The translations under genes and the position numbers were made by a program. The notes below the pieces were generated by a model, which saw only the letters and a program-made list of their open reading frames with translations, made no database searches and was not told the DNA's origin. From NCBI GenBank assembly GCA_947487205.1, contig CANKVU010000017.1, forward strand, positions 1 through 64,000: DNA of 64,000 nt. The letters are read 5' to 3'. This DNA is from an uncultured Paracoccaceae bacterium (GTDB taxonomy: Bacteria; Pseudomonadota; Alphaproteobacteria; Rhodobacterales; Rhodobacteraceae). Of this stretch, positions 7,920-18,986 are shown one piece after another; position 1 is the stretch's first letter; the number at the start of each line of letters is the position of its first letter.

Positions 7920-9587
7920 TCAGGACAAGCGGCTGACGACGACCGTCACCTCGGGTTTCCGGCCGATCTCCTGCAGGGCGGTCTGTCTGGCCACGCGCCG
8001 CATCAGATCGTCGAGCTTGTCATCCTCGAGGATCACTCTGTCGTTGGCTCGCTGCAGCGCCTGATCCAAGTCGTGCTCCATGACATCAGAGAGCGGCGAG
8101 CCCGACCGCCCAATTTCCGGCAGGCCCTTCAGATCGACCCATGGCTCCCCAAGGGGCGTGTCGTCCTCGTCGATGATCAGGGAAACGATGGCATGTCCGT
8201 TCAGCGCCATCCGCATCCTGTCGCGAACGACACCGTCGAGCGCGCCCACTTGGACCGATCCGTCGAGGTAGGTGCGGCCGGTTTCGACATGCTCGACCAC
8301 GGATGGCTGCTCGCCCGACAGCGACACGCAGGTACCGTTCGGGGCCAGGATCGATTGCCGCCCGTTCCCCCGAGCCAGTTTGGAGTGCTCCCTCAAATGC
8401 CGGTGTTCACCATGCATCGGGACGACAATCTCGGGATTTACCAGCTCGTGCATCGCCAGAAGGTCCGGACGGTTGGCGTGGCCCGACACGTGATATCGAC
8501 CGCCATCGTCATCCTGAACATCGACGCCCTTTTCGGATAGGGCGTTGACGATCGTCAGAACCCCGCGTTCGTTTCCGGGGATCGTCTTGGATGAGAAAAG
8601 GAACGTATCCCCCTCGTCGAGAGAAAGGCCCAGATACTTTCCGCGGCTCAATTGGGCCGAGGCGGCACGCCGCTCGCCCTGACTTCCGGTTACGATCAGC
8701 ATGAGGTTCTCGCGCGGCAGGCTCGCCGCATCCTCGGGAGAGATCGTGGAGGGGAAGTCCGTCAGAACCCCTGCCTCGACGGAGGATTCGATCATTCGGC
8801 GCATGGCACGGCCCAGAAGGCAGACGGACCGCCCCGCGTCTATGCCGGCCATGGCGAGCGTCCGCACGCGCGCCACGTTCGACGCGAACGTGGTGGCGAC
8901 GACCGTACCGGATTGTTCTGACACGAAACGCCGAATCTCCGGGCCGACGGTCGATTCCGAACGGCCTTCGTGAGCATTAAAGACATTCGTTGAATCGCAG
9001 ACCAGCGCGCGGACGCCTTCCTTGGCCACAGCCGACCACAGGGCACGATCGAACGGCTCGCCCACGCCAGGGGAGTAATCGATCTTGAAGTCGCCGGTAT
9101 GGATCACGCGCCCCTCCGCCGTGTCGATCACCAGCGAGGAGCTTTCGGGAATGGAATGCGAGACCGGGAGGAACCCGACCTCAAAGGGCCCGGTCCGGAT
9201 CGTGTCGGGCCAGGGTTTCATCGTCTGGACCTTATCGGGGTTCTGACCCTGCTCTTCCATCTTGCGCCGGGCGTGGATCGAGGTGAAGGCCCGGGCATAG
9301 ATCGGCGCCTCCAAACGATCGTGCAAGTGCCCGACCGCGCCCACATGGTCCTCGTGGGCATGGGTGATGAAGATCCCGTCGATCCGGTCCTTCCGCGCCT
9401 CGAGCCAAGCGATGTCTGGAAAGATCAGGTCCACGCCGGGGGTCGTATCCATGTCGGGAAAGGTCACGCCCAGATCGACGACGATCAGGCGTTCGCGGCC
9501 CGGTTGCCCATAGCCGTAAACATAGCAGTTCATGCCAACTTCGCCTGCCCCCCCGAGGGGCAGGTAGATCAGTCTGTCTTGTGCCAT
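7920..9587 (-). CDS. rnj: ribonuclease J
   Basis: Metallo-beta-lactamase/beta-CASP ribonuclease (5' exonuclease and endonuclease) for RNA processing and decay. The 555-residue product has the zinc motif THAHEDH with His76, His78, Asp80 and His81. It also has the RNase J hallmark MNCY region near the N-terminus, a beta-CASP insert, and the HANRPDL and PMHGEHRH motifs. Length fits RNase J (about 555). The start codon overlaps the coaX stop as TAATG, so it is translated as the last gene of the nuo-birA-coaX unit. In alphaproteobacteria RNase J coexists with RNase E. Confidence 0.93.
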   Translation of the reverse strand: MAQDRLIYLPLGGAGEVGMNCYVYGYGQPGRERLIVVDLGVTFPDMDTTPGVDLIFPDIAWLEARKDRIDGIFITHAHEDHVGAVGHLHDRLEAPIYARAFTSIHARRKMEEQGQNPDKVQTMKPWPDTIRTGPFEVGFLPVSHSIPESSSLVIDTAEGRVIHTGDFKIDYSPGVGEPFDRALWSAVAKEGVRALVCDSTNVFNAHEGRSESTVGPEIRRFVSEQSGTVVATTFASNVARVRTLAMAGIDAGRSVCLLGRAMRRMIESSVEAGVLTDFPSTISPEDAASLPRENLMLIVTGSQGERRAASAQLSRGKYLGLSLDEGDTFLFSSKTIPGNERGVLTIVNALSEKGVDVQDDDGGRYHVSGHANRPDLLAMHELVNPEIVVPMHGEHRHLREHSKLARGNGRQSILAPNGTCVSLSGEQPSVVEHVETGRTYLDGSVQVGALDGVVRDRMRMALNGHAIVSLIIDEDDTPLGEPWVDLKGLPEIGRSGSPLSDVMEHDLDQALQRANDRVILEDDKLDDLMRRVARQTALQEIGRKPEVTVVVSRLS

Positions 9588-10375
9588 TATTCTTGCAATT
9601 CCTTGTTGTACGTATGGATGACGATCAGTCCGTGCATCGTCAGGTTGTCCTCGAACACGTCGAACAACGCGTCCCCTTGCTGGAAAAGAGGCGCCAGCCC
9701 GCCCGTTCCGATCACCTTCATCGGGCGTGCGCGCTCTTCCTTGATGCGCGCGACGATGCCCGTGACAAGGCCGATATATCCCCAGAAAACGCCGGACTGC
9801 ATGCAGTCCACGGTGTTCCGGCCCACCACTTGGGCAGGCATGGTCACATCCACAAGAGGCAACGCTGCGGCCGCCTCGTGGAGCGCTTGCAACGACAGGT
9901 TCACCCCCGGCGCAATCACGCCCCCCTCATAGGCGCCGTCAGAGCCCACCACATCGAATGTCGTCGCGGTGCCGAAATCCACCACCACGAGGTCCCCGCC
10001 ATAAAGATCGAATCCCCCCGCAGTGTTGACCAGCCGGTCAGGACCGACCTGGGTGCCGGGATCCACTCTTGGTTCCGACGGCAGGCGGCATTCCGGCTTG
10101 CCCACGACCAGCGGTCGGCAGTCGAAGTACCGATTGCAAAGGACGCGGAGGTTGAAAACAACTCGTGGAACGGTCGAGGAGACGATGACCTCCGCGACGC
10201 GGATATCGTCGAGCCCCCGTAGCTTCATCAGTGTCGAGAGCCACACGTAATACTGGTCCGCCGTACGCTGGACTTCGGTCGCGGTGCGCCAGGTGGCGAG
10301 GATGGACGATCCATCCCAGATCGCGAACACCGTGTTGGTGTTGCCCACGTCGATGGCCAGAAGAACGCCGCCCAC
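9587..10375 (-). CDS. coaX: type III pantothenate kinase
   Basis: Phosphorylates pantothenate in the first committed step of coenzyme A synthesis. The ASKHA-fold phosphate loop DVGNTNT is at residues 9-15. DRLVNTAGG, VVDFGTATTFDVV and PGVNLSLQAL follow, and the C-terminus has GTGGLAPLF. The GTG at 10375 is the best start: it yields 262 residues, close to the family norm, and lies two bases after the birA stop. Alternative upstream codons would run far into birA. The gene is coupled to birA upstream and overlaps rnj downstream by one base. CoaX, unlike CoaA, is not inhibited by CoA. Confidence 0.93.
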   Translation of the reverse strand: MGGVLLAIDVGNTNTVFAIWDGSSILATWRTATEVQRTADQYYVWLSTLMKLRGLDDIRVAEVIVSSTVPRVVFNLRVLCNRYFDCRPLVVGKPECRLPSEPRVDPGTQVGPDRLVNTAGGFDLYGGDLVVVDFGTATTFDVVGSDGAYEGGVIAPGVNLSLQALHEAAAALPLVDVTMPAQVVGRNTVDCMQSGVFWGYIGLVTGIVARIKEERARPMKVIGTGGLAPLFQQGDALFDVFEDNLTMHGLIVIHTYNKELQE

Positions 10376-10377
10376 CG

Positions 10378-11118
10378 TCAGAAGAAGACCTCTGCCGCGG
10401 AGATCCGGCGCTCGCCGGCCGGAGTATCGAGGACGAGGCGACCGGCCTCGTCCAAGGTATCGAAACGGCCCGTGATCTCCTCCCGCCCCGTGCGGGCGGT
10501 GATCACCTCTCCGAGGCGCGCCGCCTGCCGCAACCATTTCTCGCGTATCGGCTCGAACCCGAGACGGGTCAGGATGTCCTCTTCGGTTGCGTAGAAGCCG
10601 GCCAGCCGCGTCAGGAAGTCCCGGGGAGCGACGTCGTCCCGGCCGAGCGCGCTCGGCGGAAACGCGGCATCCCGAACCCCCTCTGGCGCAACCGAGAGAT
10701 TCACGCCGATACCGATGATCAGCCAGTCGACCTCGGCCCCCGAGGAAACCGTTTCGAGCAGGATCCCGGCGACCTTGCCGTTGTCGAGAAGGACATCATT
10801 CGGCCATTTCATCGACAGCCGGGATCGCGTCACGTACAGCGCCAAGGTTTCGAACAGCGCGTTCGCGGCAAGGAAGGACCGCAGCCCAGCCCAGCCCGCG
10901 GTTCCCGTCGGGCGCATGGCGAGGCTCGCCGAGAAGTTTCCAGGCAGGCTCGCCCATTCGCTGCCCCGGCGACCGCGAGCGGCGGTCTGTTCCTCCGCAA
11001 GGATCCATGTCGGCAACGGAAGGTCGGGAACCAGTCGCTGTGCCTCTGCATTCGTGCTGTCGCACGTTTCGCGCAGGATCAGCCGATAGCCGTCCGGCCA
11101 GACCGGCTCACTCGACAA
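10378..11118 (-). CDS. birA: biotin--[acetyl-CoA-carboxylase] ligase
   Basis: Attaches biotin to the carboxyl carrier of acetyl-CoA carboxylase and related enzymes. The 246-residue product shows STNAEA, the biotinoyl-AMP loop ARGRRGSEW, and MKWPNDVLL containing the active-site Lys. A small C-terminal SH3-like domain follows. There is no N-terminal DNA-binding domain, so this is a group I ligase without repressor function. Its start overlaps the last 11 bases of nuoN. In Paracoccus the last unidentified reading frame of the complex I cluster is likewise BirA-like, so this linkage is conserved. Confidence 0.93.
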   Translation of the reverse strand: MSSEPVWPDGYRLILRETCDSTNAEAQRLVPDLPLPTWILAEEQTAARGRRGSEWASLPGNFSASLAMRPTGTAGWAGLRSFLAANALFETLALYVTRSRLSMKWPNDVLLDNGKVAGILLETVSSGAEVDWLIIGIGVNLSVAPEGVRDAAFPPSALGRDDVAPRDFLTRLAGFYATEEDILTRLGFEPIREKWLRQAARLGEVITARTGREEITGRFDTLDEAGRLVLDTPAGERRISAAEVFF

Positions 11119-12547
11119 GGGTCTGTGCCGCCATGGCCGCTGGCCCCTCTATTCCGAAGAGGTTCACGACGCCCACCACCATGATCAGGGCGGAGGCCAC
11201 CAGCATACCCCACAGAACGGGAGAGCGAGTGGTTTCCAAGCTTTGTCCCTCCGGACCAAAGAACATCAGATAGACGATCCTGAGATAGTAATACGCGGCG
11301 ATCACCGAGGCGATGACGCCCAGCACGGCCAGCCAGCCGAGACCCGCATCGATCGCCGCGCTCAGCACATAGTACTTGCCGAAAAAGCCCACGAAGGGCG
11401 GAACACCGGCCATCGAGAACATCAGGACGAGCATCGCTAGCGCCCGCGTCATGTCGGTGCGGGAAAAGAGGCTCAGCGATTCGATCGATGTTACCGGCTT
11501 TCCATCTTGTTCCATCGCGAGGATGAAGGCGAAGGTACCGATGTTCATGACGACGTAGATCGCCATGTAGACTAGCATTGCCTGAACGCCGAACGCCGTC
11601 CCGGCCGCGAGGCCCATCAAGGCGAAGCCGATATGGTTGATCGACGAATAGGCCATCAGCCGCTTGATGTCGCGCTGACCAATCGCGGCGACGGCGCCGA
11701 GGAACATCGAGGCCACCGAAAGCGCCGCGACCACCTGTTGCCAATCACCCGTAACCCCGCCGAAGGCATCATGGAGAATGCGCGCAAGGAGGCCGATCGC
11801 GGCGACCTTCGGCGCTGTGGCGAAGAAGGCCGTGACGGGTGTCGGCGCGCCTTCGTACACGTCCGGGGTCCACATGTGGAACGGGGCCGCGGATACCTTG
11901 AAGGCAAGACCGGAGGCGATGAAAACGAGGCCGAAAAGAAGGCCGAGAGATGGATCCCCATCCCCGATCGCCCTGATGATCCCGGAGAAGAGCGTCGTCC
12001 CCGAATATCCATAGGTCAAGGAGGCGCCATACAGGAGCAGACCGGACGAAAGCGCGCCAAGGACGAAATACTTCAGCCCGGCCTCGGTCGATTTTGCGCT
12101 GTCGCGGCGCAGCGCGGCGATGACGTAGAGCGACAGCGATTGGAGCTCGAGCCCCATGTAAAGGGTCATCAGGTCCCCGGCCGAGACCATGACCGTCATG
12201 CCCACGACACAGAGCGTGACAAGAAGCGGATACTCGAATCTCAACAGGTCCCGCCGGGCCATGTAGCTTTCGCTCATCAACAGGACGGCGGCCGCTGACA
12301 GGAGGATCATCACGGAGGCGAAGCGGGCGAACGCATCGGCGACGAAGAGGCCGCCGAACGCGGCGCCATCGCCCGCGCCCCCGGTGCCGATCCAGAATGC
12401 AATAGCGACGAAGAGCGCGCTGGTCACCCACAGAAGCAGCGGCGCGACCCTGTCCTTGCCGGTATAGACGGCGAACAAGAGTCCCCCCATAGCGAAGATC
12501 GTCAGCACGATCTGAGGCATGAGGACGGAGAAGTCGGCAGAACTCAT
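11108..12547 (-). CDS. nuoN: NADH-quinone oxidoreductase subunit N
   Basis: Antiporter-like membrane subunit of complex I (ND2 homologue), part of the proton-pumping arm. The 479-residue product is almost wholly hydrophobic, with about 14 membrane helices. It has the conserved proton-channel region [17 protein letters not shown] and [14 protein letters not shown] prefer the second ATG (MSSADF), because a GAGGGGGC ribosome site lies just before it; an ATG seven codons earlier overlaps the end of nuoM. It is followed directly by birA. Confidence 0.95.
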   Translation of the reverse strand: MSSADFSVLMPQIVLTIFAMGGLLFAVYTGKDRVAPLLLWVTSALFVAIAFWIGTGGAGDGAAFGGLFVADAFARFASVMILLSAAAVLLMSESYMARRDLLRFEYPLLVTLCVVGMTVMVSAGDLMTLYMGLELQSLSLYVIAALRRDSAKSTEAGLKYFVLGALSSGLLLYGASLTYGYSGTTLFSGIIRAIGDGDPSLGLLFGLVFIASGLAFKVSAAPFHMWTPDVYEGAPTPVTAFFATAPKVAAIGLLARILHDAFGGVTGDWQQVVAALSVASMFLGAVAAIGQRDIKRLMAYSSINHIGFALMGLAAGTAFGVQAMLVYMAIYVVMNIGTFAFILAMEQDGKPVTSIESLSLFSRTDMTRALAMLVLMFSMAGVPPFVGFFGKYYVLSAAIDAGLGWLAVLGVIASVIAAYYYLRIVYLMFFGPEGQSLETTRSPVLWGMLVASALIMVVGVVNLFGIEGPAAMAAQTLVE

Positions 12548-12557
12548 GGATGCCCCC

Positions 12558-14108
12558 TCAATGCGCATTGGTGGCGACGTCGGTGGACGCGGCCAGGCCC
12601 GCCTCTTCCACCGCGACGTTGTAGCTGTCGAGCAGATCGTTGACCGCTGGTCCGATCCGATCCGTCACCAGCGCAGGGTAAACGCCCAATAGGATCGTCA
12701 TAACCGCGAGCGGGGCAAAGATCCATCGTTCCCGCGCGGTGAGATCCTGTATGGATCTCAGGCTCTCCTTGATCAGGTCGCCAAGAACCACCCTGCGGTA
12801 GAGCCATAGGGCATACGCCGCCGACAAGATGATTCCGGTCGTCGCCACGACAGCGACCCACGTATTGACCTGGAACATGCCCATCAGGGTCAAGAACTCG
12901 CCCACGAAGCCCGATGTACCGGGCAGTCCGACATTGGCCATCGTGAAGAGCAGAAAGATCGCCGCGTATTGCGGCATCCGGTTCGCCAGCCCCCCATAGG
13001 CGTCGATGTCACGGGTGTGCATCCGATCATAGATGACACCCACGCAGAGAAAGAGCGCCCCAGAAATGAAGCCGTGAGAAATCATCTGGAAGATCGCCCC
13101 ATCTACCCCCTGCTGCGTGGCAGTGAAGATGCCGGCAGTGACGTATCCCATATGTGCGACGGACGAATAGGCGATGAGCTTCTTCATGTCGGTCTGCGCA
13201 AGGGCGACCAGCGACGTGTAGACGATGGCGATGGCCGAAAGCCACAGGATCAGCGGCGCAAGAAGCTCCGAGGCGACGGGAAACATGGGAAGCGAGAAGC
13301 GGATGAACCCATAGCCCCCAAGCTTCAGCAGGATCGCGGCCAGCACCACCGATCCGGCCGTGGGGGCCTGGACGTGGGCATCGGGCAGCCAGGTGTGTAC
13401 CGGCCACATCGGCATCTTGACCGCGAACGATGCCAGGAACGCAAGCCAGAGGAGGGTCTGAAGTCCTCCCACCACTTGAATGCCCAGAATCTCGATCGTG
13501 CCGTAGCTGAACGTGTGATCGAGGAGGGAGGGGATGTCCGTGGTGCCCGCATCGACATACATCGCGAGCATCGCCACGAGCATCAGAACGGAGCCGAGGA
13601 AGGTGTAGAGGAAGAACTTGAACGCCGCGTAGATCCGTTCCTTGCCGCCCCAGATTCCAATGATGAGGAACATCGGGATAAGGCCGGCCTCGAAGAACAG
13701 GTAGAACAGGATCAGGTCCAGCGCGACGAAGACGCCAAGCATCATCGTCTCGAGGACGAGGAAGGCGATCATGTATTCCTTCACCCGGTCCGTCACGTCC
13801 CAGCAGGCAAGGATGACAAGGGGCATGAGGAACGTGGTCAGAAGGACGAAAAGGACGCTGATCCCGTCCACGCCGACCTTGTAGGTCAGACCGCCGATCC
13901 AGCCGTGCTCTTCGACCAATTGGAACCCGGCGTTCGGATCGAACCGGGCGAGAATCAAAAGCGACAGTAGGAAACTGGCCGACGTGGCGATCAAGGCCAA
14001 GTAGCGGGCGTTCTTTTGCGCCGCCTCGTCGTCACCCCGGAGGAACAGCGCCAGAATTACCGCGGCGACAAGCGGGATGAAGGTGACGATGGAGATCAGG
14101 CTGTCCAT
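12558..14108 (-). CDS. nuoM: NADH-quinone oxidoreductase subunit M
   Basis: Second antiporter-like subunit of complex I (ND4 homologue). The 516-residue product contains the channel signatures [19 protein letters not shown] and [15 protein letters not shown], plus the conserved helix with [15 protein letters not shown], whose Glu lies in the proton path. The length matches alphaproteobacterial NuoM. The gene starts one base after the nuoL stop and ends just before nuoN. Confidence 0.96.
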   Translation of the reverse strand: MDSLISIVTFIPLVAAVILALFLRGDDEAAQKNARYLALIATSASFLLSLLILARFDPNAGFQLVEEHGWIGGLTYKVGVDGISVLFVLLTTFLMPLVILACWDVTDRVKEYMIAFLVLETMMLGVFVALDLILFYLFFEAGLIPMFLIIGIWGGKERIYAAFKFFLYTFLGSVLMLVAMLAMYVDAGTTDIPSLLDHTFSYGTIEILGIQVVGGLQTLLWLAFLASFAVKMPMWPVHTWLPDAHVQAPTAGSVVLAAILLKLGGYGFIRFSLPMFPVASELLAPLILWLSAIAIVYTSLVALAQTDMKKLIAYSSVAHMGYVTAGIFTATQQGVDGAIFQMISHGFISGALFLCVGVIYDRMHTRDIDAYGGLANRMPQYAAIFLLFTMANVGLPGTSGFVGEFLTLMGMFQVNTWVAVVATTGIILSAAYALWLYRRVVLGDLIKESLRSIQDLTARERWIFAPLAVMTILLGVYPALVTDRIGPAVNDLLDSYNVAVEEAGLAASTDVATNAH

Positions 14109-14109
14109 T

Positions 14110-16233
14110 TTATTGCGCCCCGCCGGTCAGCGTCATCCAGGTGATCAGGATCGCGATGCCCAGTACCATCGCGAAGGCATAGTGGAAGATGTACCCCGAC
14201 TGCGCTCGGTTCGCCGCTCGCGTGAGGAACGGAATCACGCCCATGGCGACGCCGTTGATGCCCCCGTCGATCACGTTTCCGTCGCCGCGGGTCCACAGGA
14301 ACCGGCCAAGCGCACGGACGGGCCGCACGAAGATCACGTTGTAGATCTCGTCGAAATACCACTTGTTCAGAAGTAAGAGATAGAGCGGGCGCGCGGCTTG
14401 AGCCACGCGCGCCGGCAAGCCCGGCTCGCGGATATACATCTGATAAGCGGCGGCAAGCCCCAAGAGCATCGCGAGGAAGGGACTGATCTTGACCAGGATC
14501 GGGGCGTGGTGCGCTTCGTCGAGAACGTGGTTCCCGGGGCTCATGTAGATCGCCCCCTCCCCCGGAGCGGCACCGGCGGCGACCGCGTGACCCTCGTTTT
14601 CAGCGCCGGCGTCGGGCTCGGCGGCCTCTTCGCCCTCGGCATTATCGCCGTGGCCCCCCGCTTCGGCGGCCTCTGCGGTCGCGTGGGCCTCGGCCGGAAT
14701 GCCGAAGAAAGTGTTCACCTTCGCGTGGTCGCCGAAGAAAGAGCCGTACCAGAGCATCCCCGAGAATGTCGCGCCGATGGCCAGGACGCCGAGCGGAATC
14801 AGCATGACATTGGGGCTTTCATGCGCGTGTTCGTGGGTCTTCCTGTCGCCGCGCGGACGACCGTAGAACGTCATGAACATCAGTCGCCAAGAATAGAAGC
14901 TCGTGAAGACGGCCGCGACCAGGAGCAACCAGAAGGCATAGGTGCCCACCCCGGAATGGGCCCCCCACGCACTTTCGAGGATCGCGTCCTTGGATACGAA
15001 GCCGGCGAAACCCAGCCACCCCGTCAAGGGAATCCCGACGCCCGTGATTGCCAGGGTGCCGATCATCATCGCCCAGAACGTATAAGGCATCTTCTCCTTG
15101 AGCCCGCCGTAATTCCGCATGTCCTGCTCGTGATGCATTCCATGGATGACGGAGCCGGCGCCCAGAAAGAGCATCGCCTTGAAGAAGGCATGGGTGAAGA
15201 GGTGAAACATCGCGACCGGGTAGACCCCGACGCCGGCGGCGACGAACATGTATCCGAGCTGAGAGCAGGTCGAATAGGCGATCACCCGCTTGATGTCATT
15301 CTGCACGAGGCCGATGGTCGCGGCGAAGAACGCGGTGCTGGCGCCGATGACGGTGACGAAGGCCATGGCATTGGGCGCGAATTCCATTAGGGGCGACATT
15401 CGACAGACAAGGAACACGCCTGCCGTAACCATCGTGGCGGCGTGGATCAGTGCGGACACGGGCGTCGGCCCCTCCATCGCGTCCGGAAGCCACGTATGCA
15501 GGAAAAGCTGAGCCGATTTTCCCATTGCGCCCACGAAGAGCAGCACCGCGACCACCTCGGCGGCGTTCCATTGCCGCCATAGGAAGTGCAACTGGGTCTC
15601 CCCGATCTGCGGCGCGGCGGCGAAGATGTCCGAGAACTGGATCGAATCGACCAAGAGGAACAGGGCGAAGATCCCGAGGGCGAAGCCGAAATCGCCGACC
15701 CTGTTAACCACAAAGGCCTTGATCGCGGCAGCGTTCGCGGATGGTTTACGGTAGTAGAACCCGATGAGCAGATAGGAGGCGAGGCCCACGCCCTCCCACC
15801 CGAAGAACATCTGCACGAGGTTGTCGGCCGTCACCAGTATGAGCATCGCGAAGGTGAAGAACGACAGATATGCGAAGAAGCGCGGCCGATAATTCTCGTC
15901 GTCTTCCGCGAAATTGGCGTCGTGGGCCATGTAGCCGAACGAATAGAGATGAACCAAGCTCGACACCGTGGTGATCACGATGAGCATGATCGCGGTCAGA
16001 CGGTCGAGCCTGATGGCCCAGTCGGCCGAGAGCGATCCCGACTGGATCCAGCGCAGGATCTGGATGCGGTGCATCTCTCCGTCATGGCCGAGGAAGACGA
16101 TCCAGCTGAGGAGGGCGGCGAGGAAGAGCAGGCCCGTAGCGGTCCACTGGGCCGGGCGTTCACCGATGATCCGATGGCCGAACCCGCAGATGATCGCGCC
16201 GATCAACGGCGCGAAGAGGATGATCGTCGGCAT
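14110..16233 (-). CDS. nuoL: NADH-quinone oxidoreductase subunit L
   Basis: Distal antiporter-like subunit of complex I (ND5 homologue), which carries the long lateral helix. The 707-residue product has [25 protein letters not shown] and [15 protein letters not shown]. It is about 95 residues longer than the E. coli protein. Most of the excess is an Ala/Glu/Gly-rich acidic insertion with several His at about residues 511-564, just before the C-terminal lateral-helix part. The start lies 4 bases after the nuoK stop. Confidence 0.96.
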   Translation of the reverse strand: MPTIILFAPLIGAIICGFGHRIIGERPAQWTATGLLFLAALLSWIVFLGHDGEMHRIQILRWIQSGSLSADWAIRLDRLTAIMLIVITTVSSLVHLYSFGYMAHDANFAEDDENYRPRFFAYLSFFTFAMLILVTADNLVQMFFGWEGVGLASYLLIGFYYRKPSANAAAIKAFVVNRVGDFGFALGIFALFLLVDSIQFSDIFAAAPQIGETQLHFLWRQWNAAEVVAVLLFVGAMGKSAQLFLHTWLPDAMEGPTPVSALIHAATMVTAGVFLVCRMSPLMEFAPNAMAFVTVIGASTAFFAATIGLVQNDIKRVIAYSTCSQLGYMFVAAGVGVYPVAMFHLFTHAFFKAMLFLGAGSVIHGMHHEQDMRNYGGLKEKMPYTFWAMMIGTLAITGVGIPLTGWLGFAGFVSKDAILESAWGAHSGVGTYAFWLLLVAAVFTSFYSWRLMFMTFYGRPRGDRKTHEHAHESPNVMLIPLGVLAIGATFSGMLWYGSFFGDHAKVNTFFGIPAEAHATAEAAEAGGHGDNAEGEEAAEPDAGAENEGHAVAAGAAPGEGAIYMSPGNHVLDEAHHAPILVKISPFLAMLLGLAAAYQMYIREPGLPARVAQAARPLYLLLLNKWYFDEIYNVIFVRPVRALGRFLWTRGDGNVIDGGINGVAMGVIPFLTRAANRAQSGYIFHYAFAMVLGIAILITWMTLTGGAQ

Positions 16234-16237
16234 CGCC

Positions 16238-16543
16238 TCAGCCCTTCATCATGTTGATATCTTCGACCGCGATGGTTCCGCGGTTGCGGAAGAAGCAGAC
16301 CAGGATGGCGAGACCGATCGCCGCCTCGGCCGCGGCCACCGTCAGAACGAAAAGCGTGAAGACTTGGCCAACCAGATCGCCCATGTGAGTGGAGAAGGCG
16401 ACGAGATTGATGTTCACCGCCAGAAGCATCAACTCGATCGACATCAGCAGGATGATGACGTTCTTGCGGTTCAGGAACAGTCCGAAGATGCCGATGACGA
16501 ATAACGCCCCGGCAACGGTCAGGTAATGCTCTAGTCCGATCAT
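16238..16543 (-). CDS. nuoK: NADH-quinone oxidoreductase subunit K
   Basis: Small complex I membrane subunit (ND4L homologue). The 101-residue product has three membrane helices. The conserved acidic residues inside the membrane are seen in [14 protein letters not shown] and [12 protein letters not shown], which are part of the proton pathway. Length and pattern are typical. It lies 70 bases after nuoJ, a gap in which I see no gene. Confidence 0.96.
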   Translation of the reverse strand: MIGLEHYLTVAGALFVIGIFGLFLNRKNVIILLMSIELMLLAVNINLVAFSTHMGDLVGQVFTLFVLTVAAAEAAIGLAILVCFFRNRGTIAVEDINMMKG

Positions 16544-16613
16544 CTCGTCCCCCGGGTCCGTCCTCCGCCCGGTCCTAGACCCTAGGCCGCAGCGCGTCCA
16601 TGCCTCGCCGGCG

Positions 16614-17231
16614 TTATTGCAAGCCCTGCCCGGACTTGACCTCTCTCAGTTCCATCGATTTCGCCGGGTCGCGCATGATCTGGGCGACGATATCCTGGCG
16701 CTTCACGTCGGAGCGATGGCGGAGCGTCAGCACGATGGCCCCGATCATCGCCACCAGCAGGATGAGGCCCGCGAGCTGGAACAGGAGCAGGTAGTCATCG
16801 TACAGAAGCTGCCCGATCGCTTGCGTATTGGACGCCCCACCGAACCGGGCCGTGGCCGCGGCGACATTCTGCTCGGCCACGTCGGAGGCCTGCCAGACGC
16901 CGAAGATGATGCCGAACTGCATGAGGATCACAACGCCGATCAGGAGCGCCACCGGCATGTACTTCGCCATCTCGGCCTTCAGCGCGCTGAAATCCACATC
17001 GAGCATCATTACGACGAAGAGAAAAAGAACCGCGACCGCGCCGACATAGACGATGACGAGGAGCATCGCGACGAATTCCGCCCCCATCAGTACGAAGAGG
17101 CCGGCGGAGGAAAGGAACGCGAGGATCAGCCACAGGACCGAATGGACCGGGTTGCGCGCGATGACGGTGAACAAACCTGCGGCCACGACGAGGATCGCGA
17201 AGAGATAGAAGGCGAAATCGGGAGGTGTCAC
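16614..17231 (-). CDS. nuoJ: NADH-quinone oxidoreductase subunit J
   Basis: Complex I membrane subunit (ND6 homologue). The 205-residue product has five predicted membrane helices. Its conserved third-helix motif, [21 protein letters not shown], contains the pi-bulge used in coupling. I choose the GTG at 17231 ([11 protein letters not shown]) because an AAGGA site lies just upstream and homology begins there. The C-terminal 40 residues are a polar cytoplasmic tail. Confidence 0.94.
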   Translation of the reverse strand: MTPPDFAFYLFAILVVAAGLFTVIARNPVHSVLWLILAFLSSAGLFVLMGAEFVAMLLVIVYVGAVAVLFLFVVMMLDVDFSALKAEMAKYMPVALLIGVVILMQFGIIFGVWQASDVAEQNVAAATARFGGASNTQAIGQLLYDDYLLLFQLAGLILLVAMIGAIVLTLRHRSDVKRQDIVAQIMRDPAKSMELREVKSGQGLQ

Positions 17232-17265
17232 GGCGTCTGTCCTTGGCTCAGGGCTCGGAACCGGT

Positions 17266-17766
17266 TCAGCGGTAGGGGGCGTCGATCTCGAGATTGCGGG
17301 CGATCTCCGATTCCCACCGCTCGCCGTTCTCAAGGAGCTTGGCCTTGTCGTAGAACAGCTCCTCGCGGGTTTCGGTCGAGAACTCGAAGTTCGGCCCCTC
17401 GACGATCGCATCCACCGGGCACGCCTCCTCGCAGAACCCGCAATAGATGCACTTCGTCATGTCGATGTCGTAGCGCGTGGTCCGGCGCGACCCGTCGGAG
17501 CGGGGTTCGGCATCGATGGTGATCGCCTGGGCGGGGCAGATCGCCTCGCACAGCTTGCAGGCGATGCAGCGCTCTTCGCCGTTGGGATAGCGGCGCAGCG
17601 CGTGTTCACCCCGGAACCGCGGGGACAACGGCCCCTTCTCGTGCGGATAATTCACCGTGGCTTTCGGCGCGAAGAAGTACTTGAGCCCCATACGAAGCCC
17701 CTTCCACACGTCGAAAAGGAGCCAGTAGCGCCCGGCGCGGGCATAGTCGAAGCCAGTTTCTGCCAT
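17266..17766 (-). CDS. nuoI: NADH-quinone oxidoreductase subunit I
   Basis: Ferredoxin-like complex I subunit that carries clusters N6a and N6b between NuoG and NuoB. The 166-residue product contains two 4Fe-4S motifs, [12 protein letters not shown] and [12 protein letters not shown]. An amphipathic N-terminal helix packs on the membrane arm. I start at [10 protein letters not shown] because the upstream extension overlaps nuoH coding sequence. The spacing to nuoH is 4 bases. Confidence 0.96.
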   Translation of the reverse strand: MAETGFDYARAGRYWLLFDVWKGLRMGLKYFFAPKATVNYPHEKGPLSPRFRGEHALRRYPNGEERCIACKLCEAICPAQAITIDAEPRSDGSRRTTRYDIDMTKCIYCGFCEEACPVDAIVEGPNFEFSTETREELFYDKAKLLENGERWESEIARNLEIDAPYR

Positions 17767-17770
17767 TGGA

Positions 17771-18808
17771 TCAGCCTCCCACGGCCCAGCGGGCCCAGAA
17801 CCCGCCAAAGAGTTCGAAATGCGTGAGGAACGAAACCAGCACCACCCAGGCGAGGCTGAACGGCAAGAACACTTTCCAGCCGAGGCGCATCAGTTGGTCG
17901 TAGCGGTAACGCGGCACGACCGCCTTCACCAGCGCGAAGAGGAAGAAGAAGAATGCCATCTTCAGCAGCATCCAGAAGGCGCCGTCGGGTAACCCCGGAA
18001 TGGGCGACAGCCAGCCGCCGAAGAACAGGATCGCGATCACTGCCGACAGCAACCACATGGCGATGTATTCGCCGGCCATGAAGAGCAGGAAGGGCGTCGA
18101 AGAATATTCCACCTGGTACCCGGCCACCAGTTCCGATTCCGCCTCCGGCAGGTCGAAGGGCGGGCGGTTCGTCTCCGCCAGGCAAGAAATGAAGAAAAGG
18201 AAGACCATGGGGAAGTGCGGCAACCAGTACCAGTTGAAGAGCCCGAAGGCCCCGTCTTGCGCGCGCACGATATCCGACAGGTTCAACGATCCCGTCGAGA
18301 TGATGACCCCGATGATGATGAGCCCCAGCGAAACCTCGTAGGAAATCATCTGCGCCGCGGAGCGCAGGCTGCCGAGGAACGGGTATTTGGAGTTCGACGC
18401 CCACCCGCCCATGATGATGCCGTAAACCTCGAGCGAGGACACGGCGAAGATGAACAGGATCGCGACGTTGATGTCGGCCAGCACCCAACCGTCGGCAAAG
18501 GGGATCACGGCAAAGGCGACCACAGCCAGCACGAAGGAAACGAGCGGCGCCATCAGGAACACCGTCCGGTCCGAGCCGGCGGGAATGACGATCTCCTTGA
18601 GAACGTATTTCAGCGCGTCGGCGACCGTCTGCAACAGCCCAAAGATGCCCACGACGTTCGGGCCGCGCCGCATCTGGACGGCCGCCCAGACCTTGCGGTC
18701 GGCGTAGACCAAGAACAGGAGCGAGACCATCACGAAGCTCAGGATCAAACCGGCCTGCGCGACCCCCATGAGGGCAAGTCCCACCGTCGAGGAAAAGAAG
18801 CCATCCAT
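17771..18808 (-). CDS. nuoH: NADH-quinone oxidoreductase subunit H
   Basis: Complex I membrane subunit (ND1 homologue) that forms the quinone chamber. The 345-residue product has eight or more membrane helices and the conserved stretches [28 protein letters not shown] and [14 protein letters not shown]. These contain the acidic residues of the E-channel. It is preceded by a GGGGAG ribosome site that lies inside the possible small ORF between nuoG and nuoH. Confidence 0.96.
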   Translation of the reverse strand: MDGFFSSTVGLALMGVAQAGLILSFVMVSLLFLVYADRKVWAAVQMRRGPNVVGIFGLLQTVADALKYVLKEIVIPAGSDRTVFLMAPLVSFVLAVVAFAVIPFADGWVLADINVAILFIFAVSSLEVYGIIMGGWASNSKYPFLGSLRSAAQMISYEVSLGLIIIGVIISTGSLNLSDIVRAQDGAFGLFNWYWLPHFPMVFLFFISCLAETNRPPFDLPEAESELVAGYQVEYSSTPFLLFMAGEYIAMWLLSAVIAILFFGGWLSPIPGLPDGAFWMLLKMAFFFFLFALVKAVVPRYRYDQLMRLGWKVFLPFSLAWVVLVSFLTHFELFGGFWARWAVGG

Positions 18809-18812
18809 GAAT

Positions 18813-18977
18813 TCACCGCTCCCCGAGCATCAACTTTGAGGATGTCCGCCGCGTTGGCCCCGGGGAGCCGTTGCGGGCATCCTGGACCCGGCCGCCCCGG
18901 GGCGGCTCAGGCGTGACCGTGTAAATCGCATCCCGGCCCGGAACGCCACCCTCTTCGGCGACAATCGCGTGCGGCAC
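18813..18977 (-). CDS. possible small ORF between nuoG and nuoH, 54 aa
   Basis: The 178 bases between nuoG and nuoH hold a GTG-initiated frame of 54 codons. It begins 9 bases after the nuoG stop and ends 4 bases before the nuoH ATG. About 80 percent of third positions are G or C by hand count, and the three codon positions show the order expected of coding DNA here. The product is soluble and Pro/Arg/Gly-rich, with no recognised domain. There is only a weak ribosome site, so it would depend on coupling to nuoG. It may be a real accessory gene or just a translated spacer. Confidence 0.4.
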   Translation of the reverse strand: MPHAIVAEEGGVPGRDAIYTVTPEPPRGGRVQDARNGSPGPTRRTSSKLMLGER

Positions 18978-18986
18978 GGGGACGTG

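Noticed and set aside
12969..13970. Plus-strand open frame opposite nuoM, rich in His, Arg, Glu and Asp
   Set aside because: This composition is what a hydrophobic membrane protein gives when read antisense; there is no ribosome site or family match.
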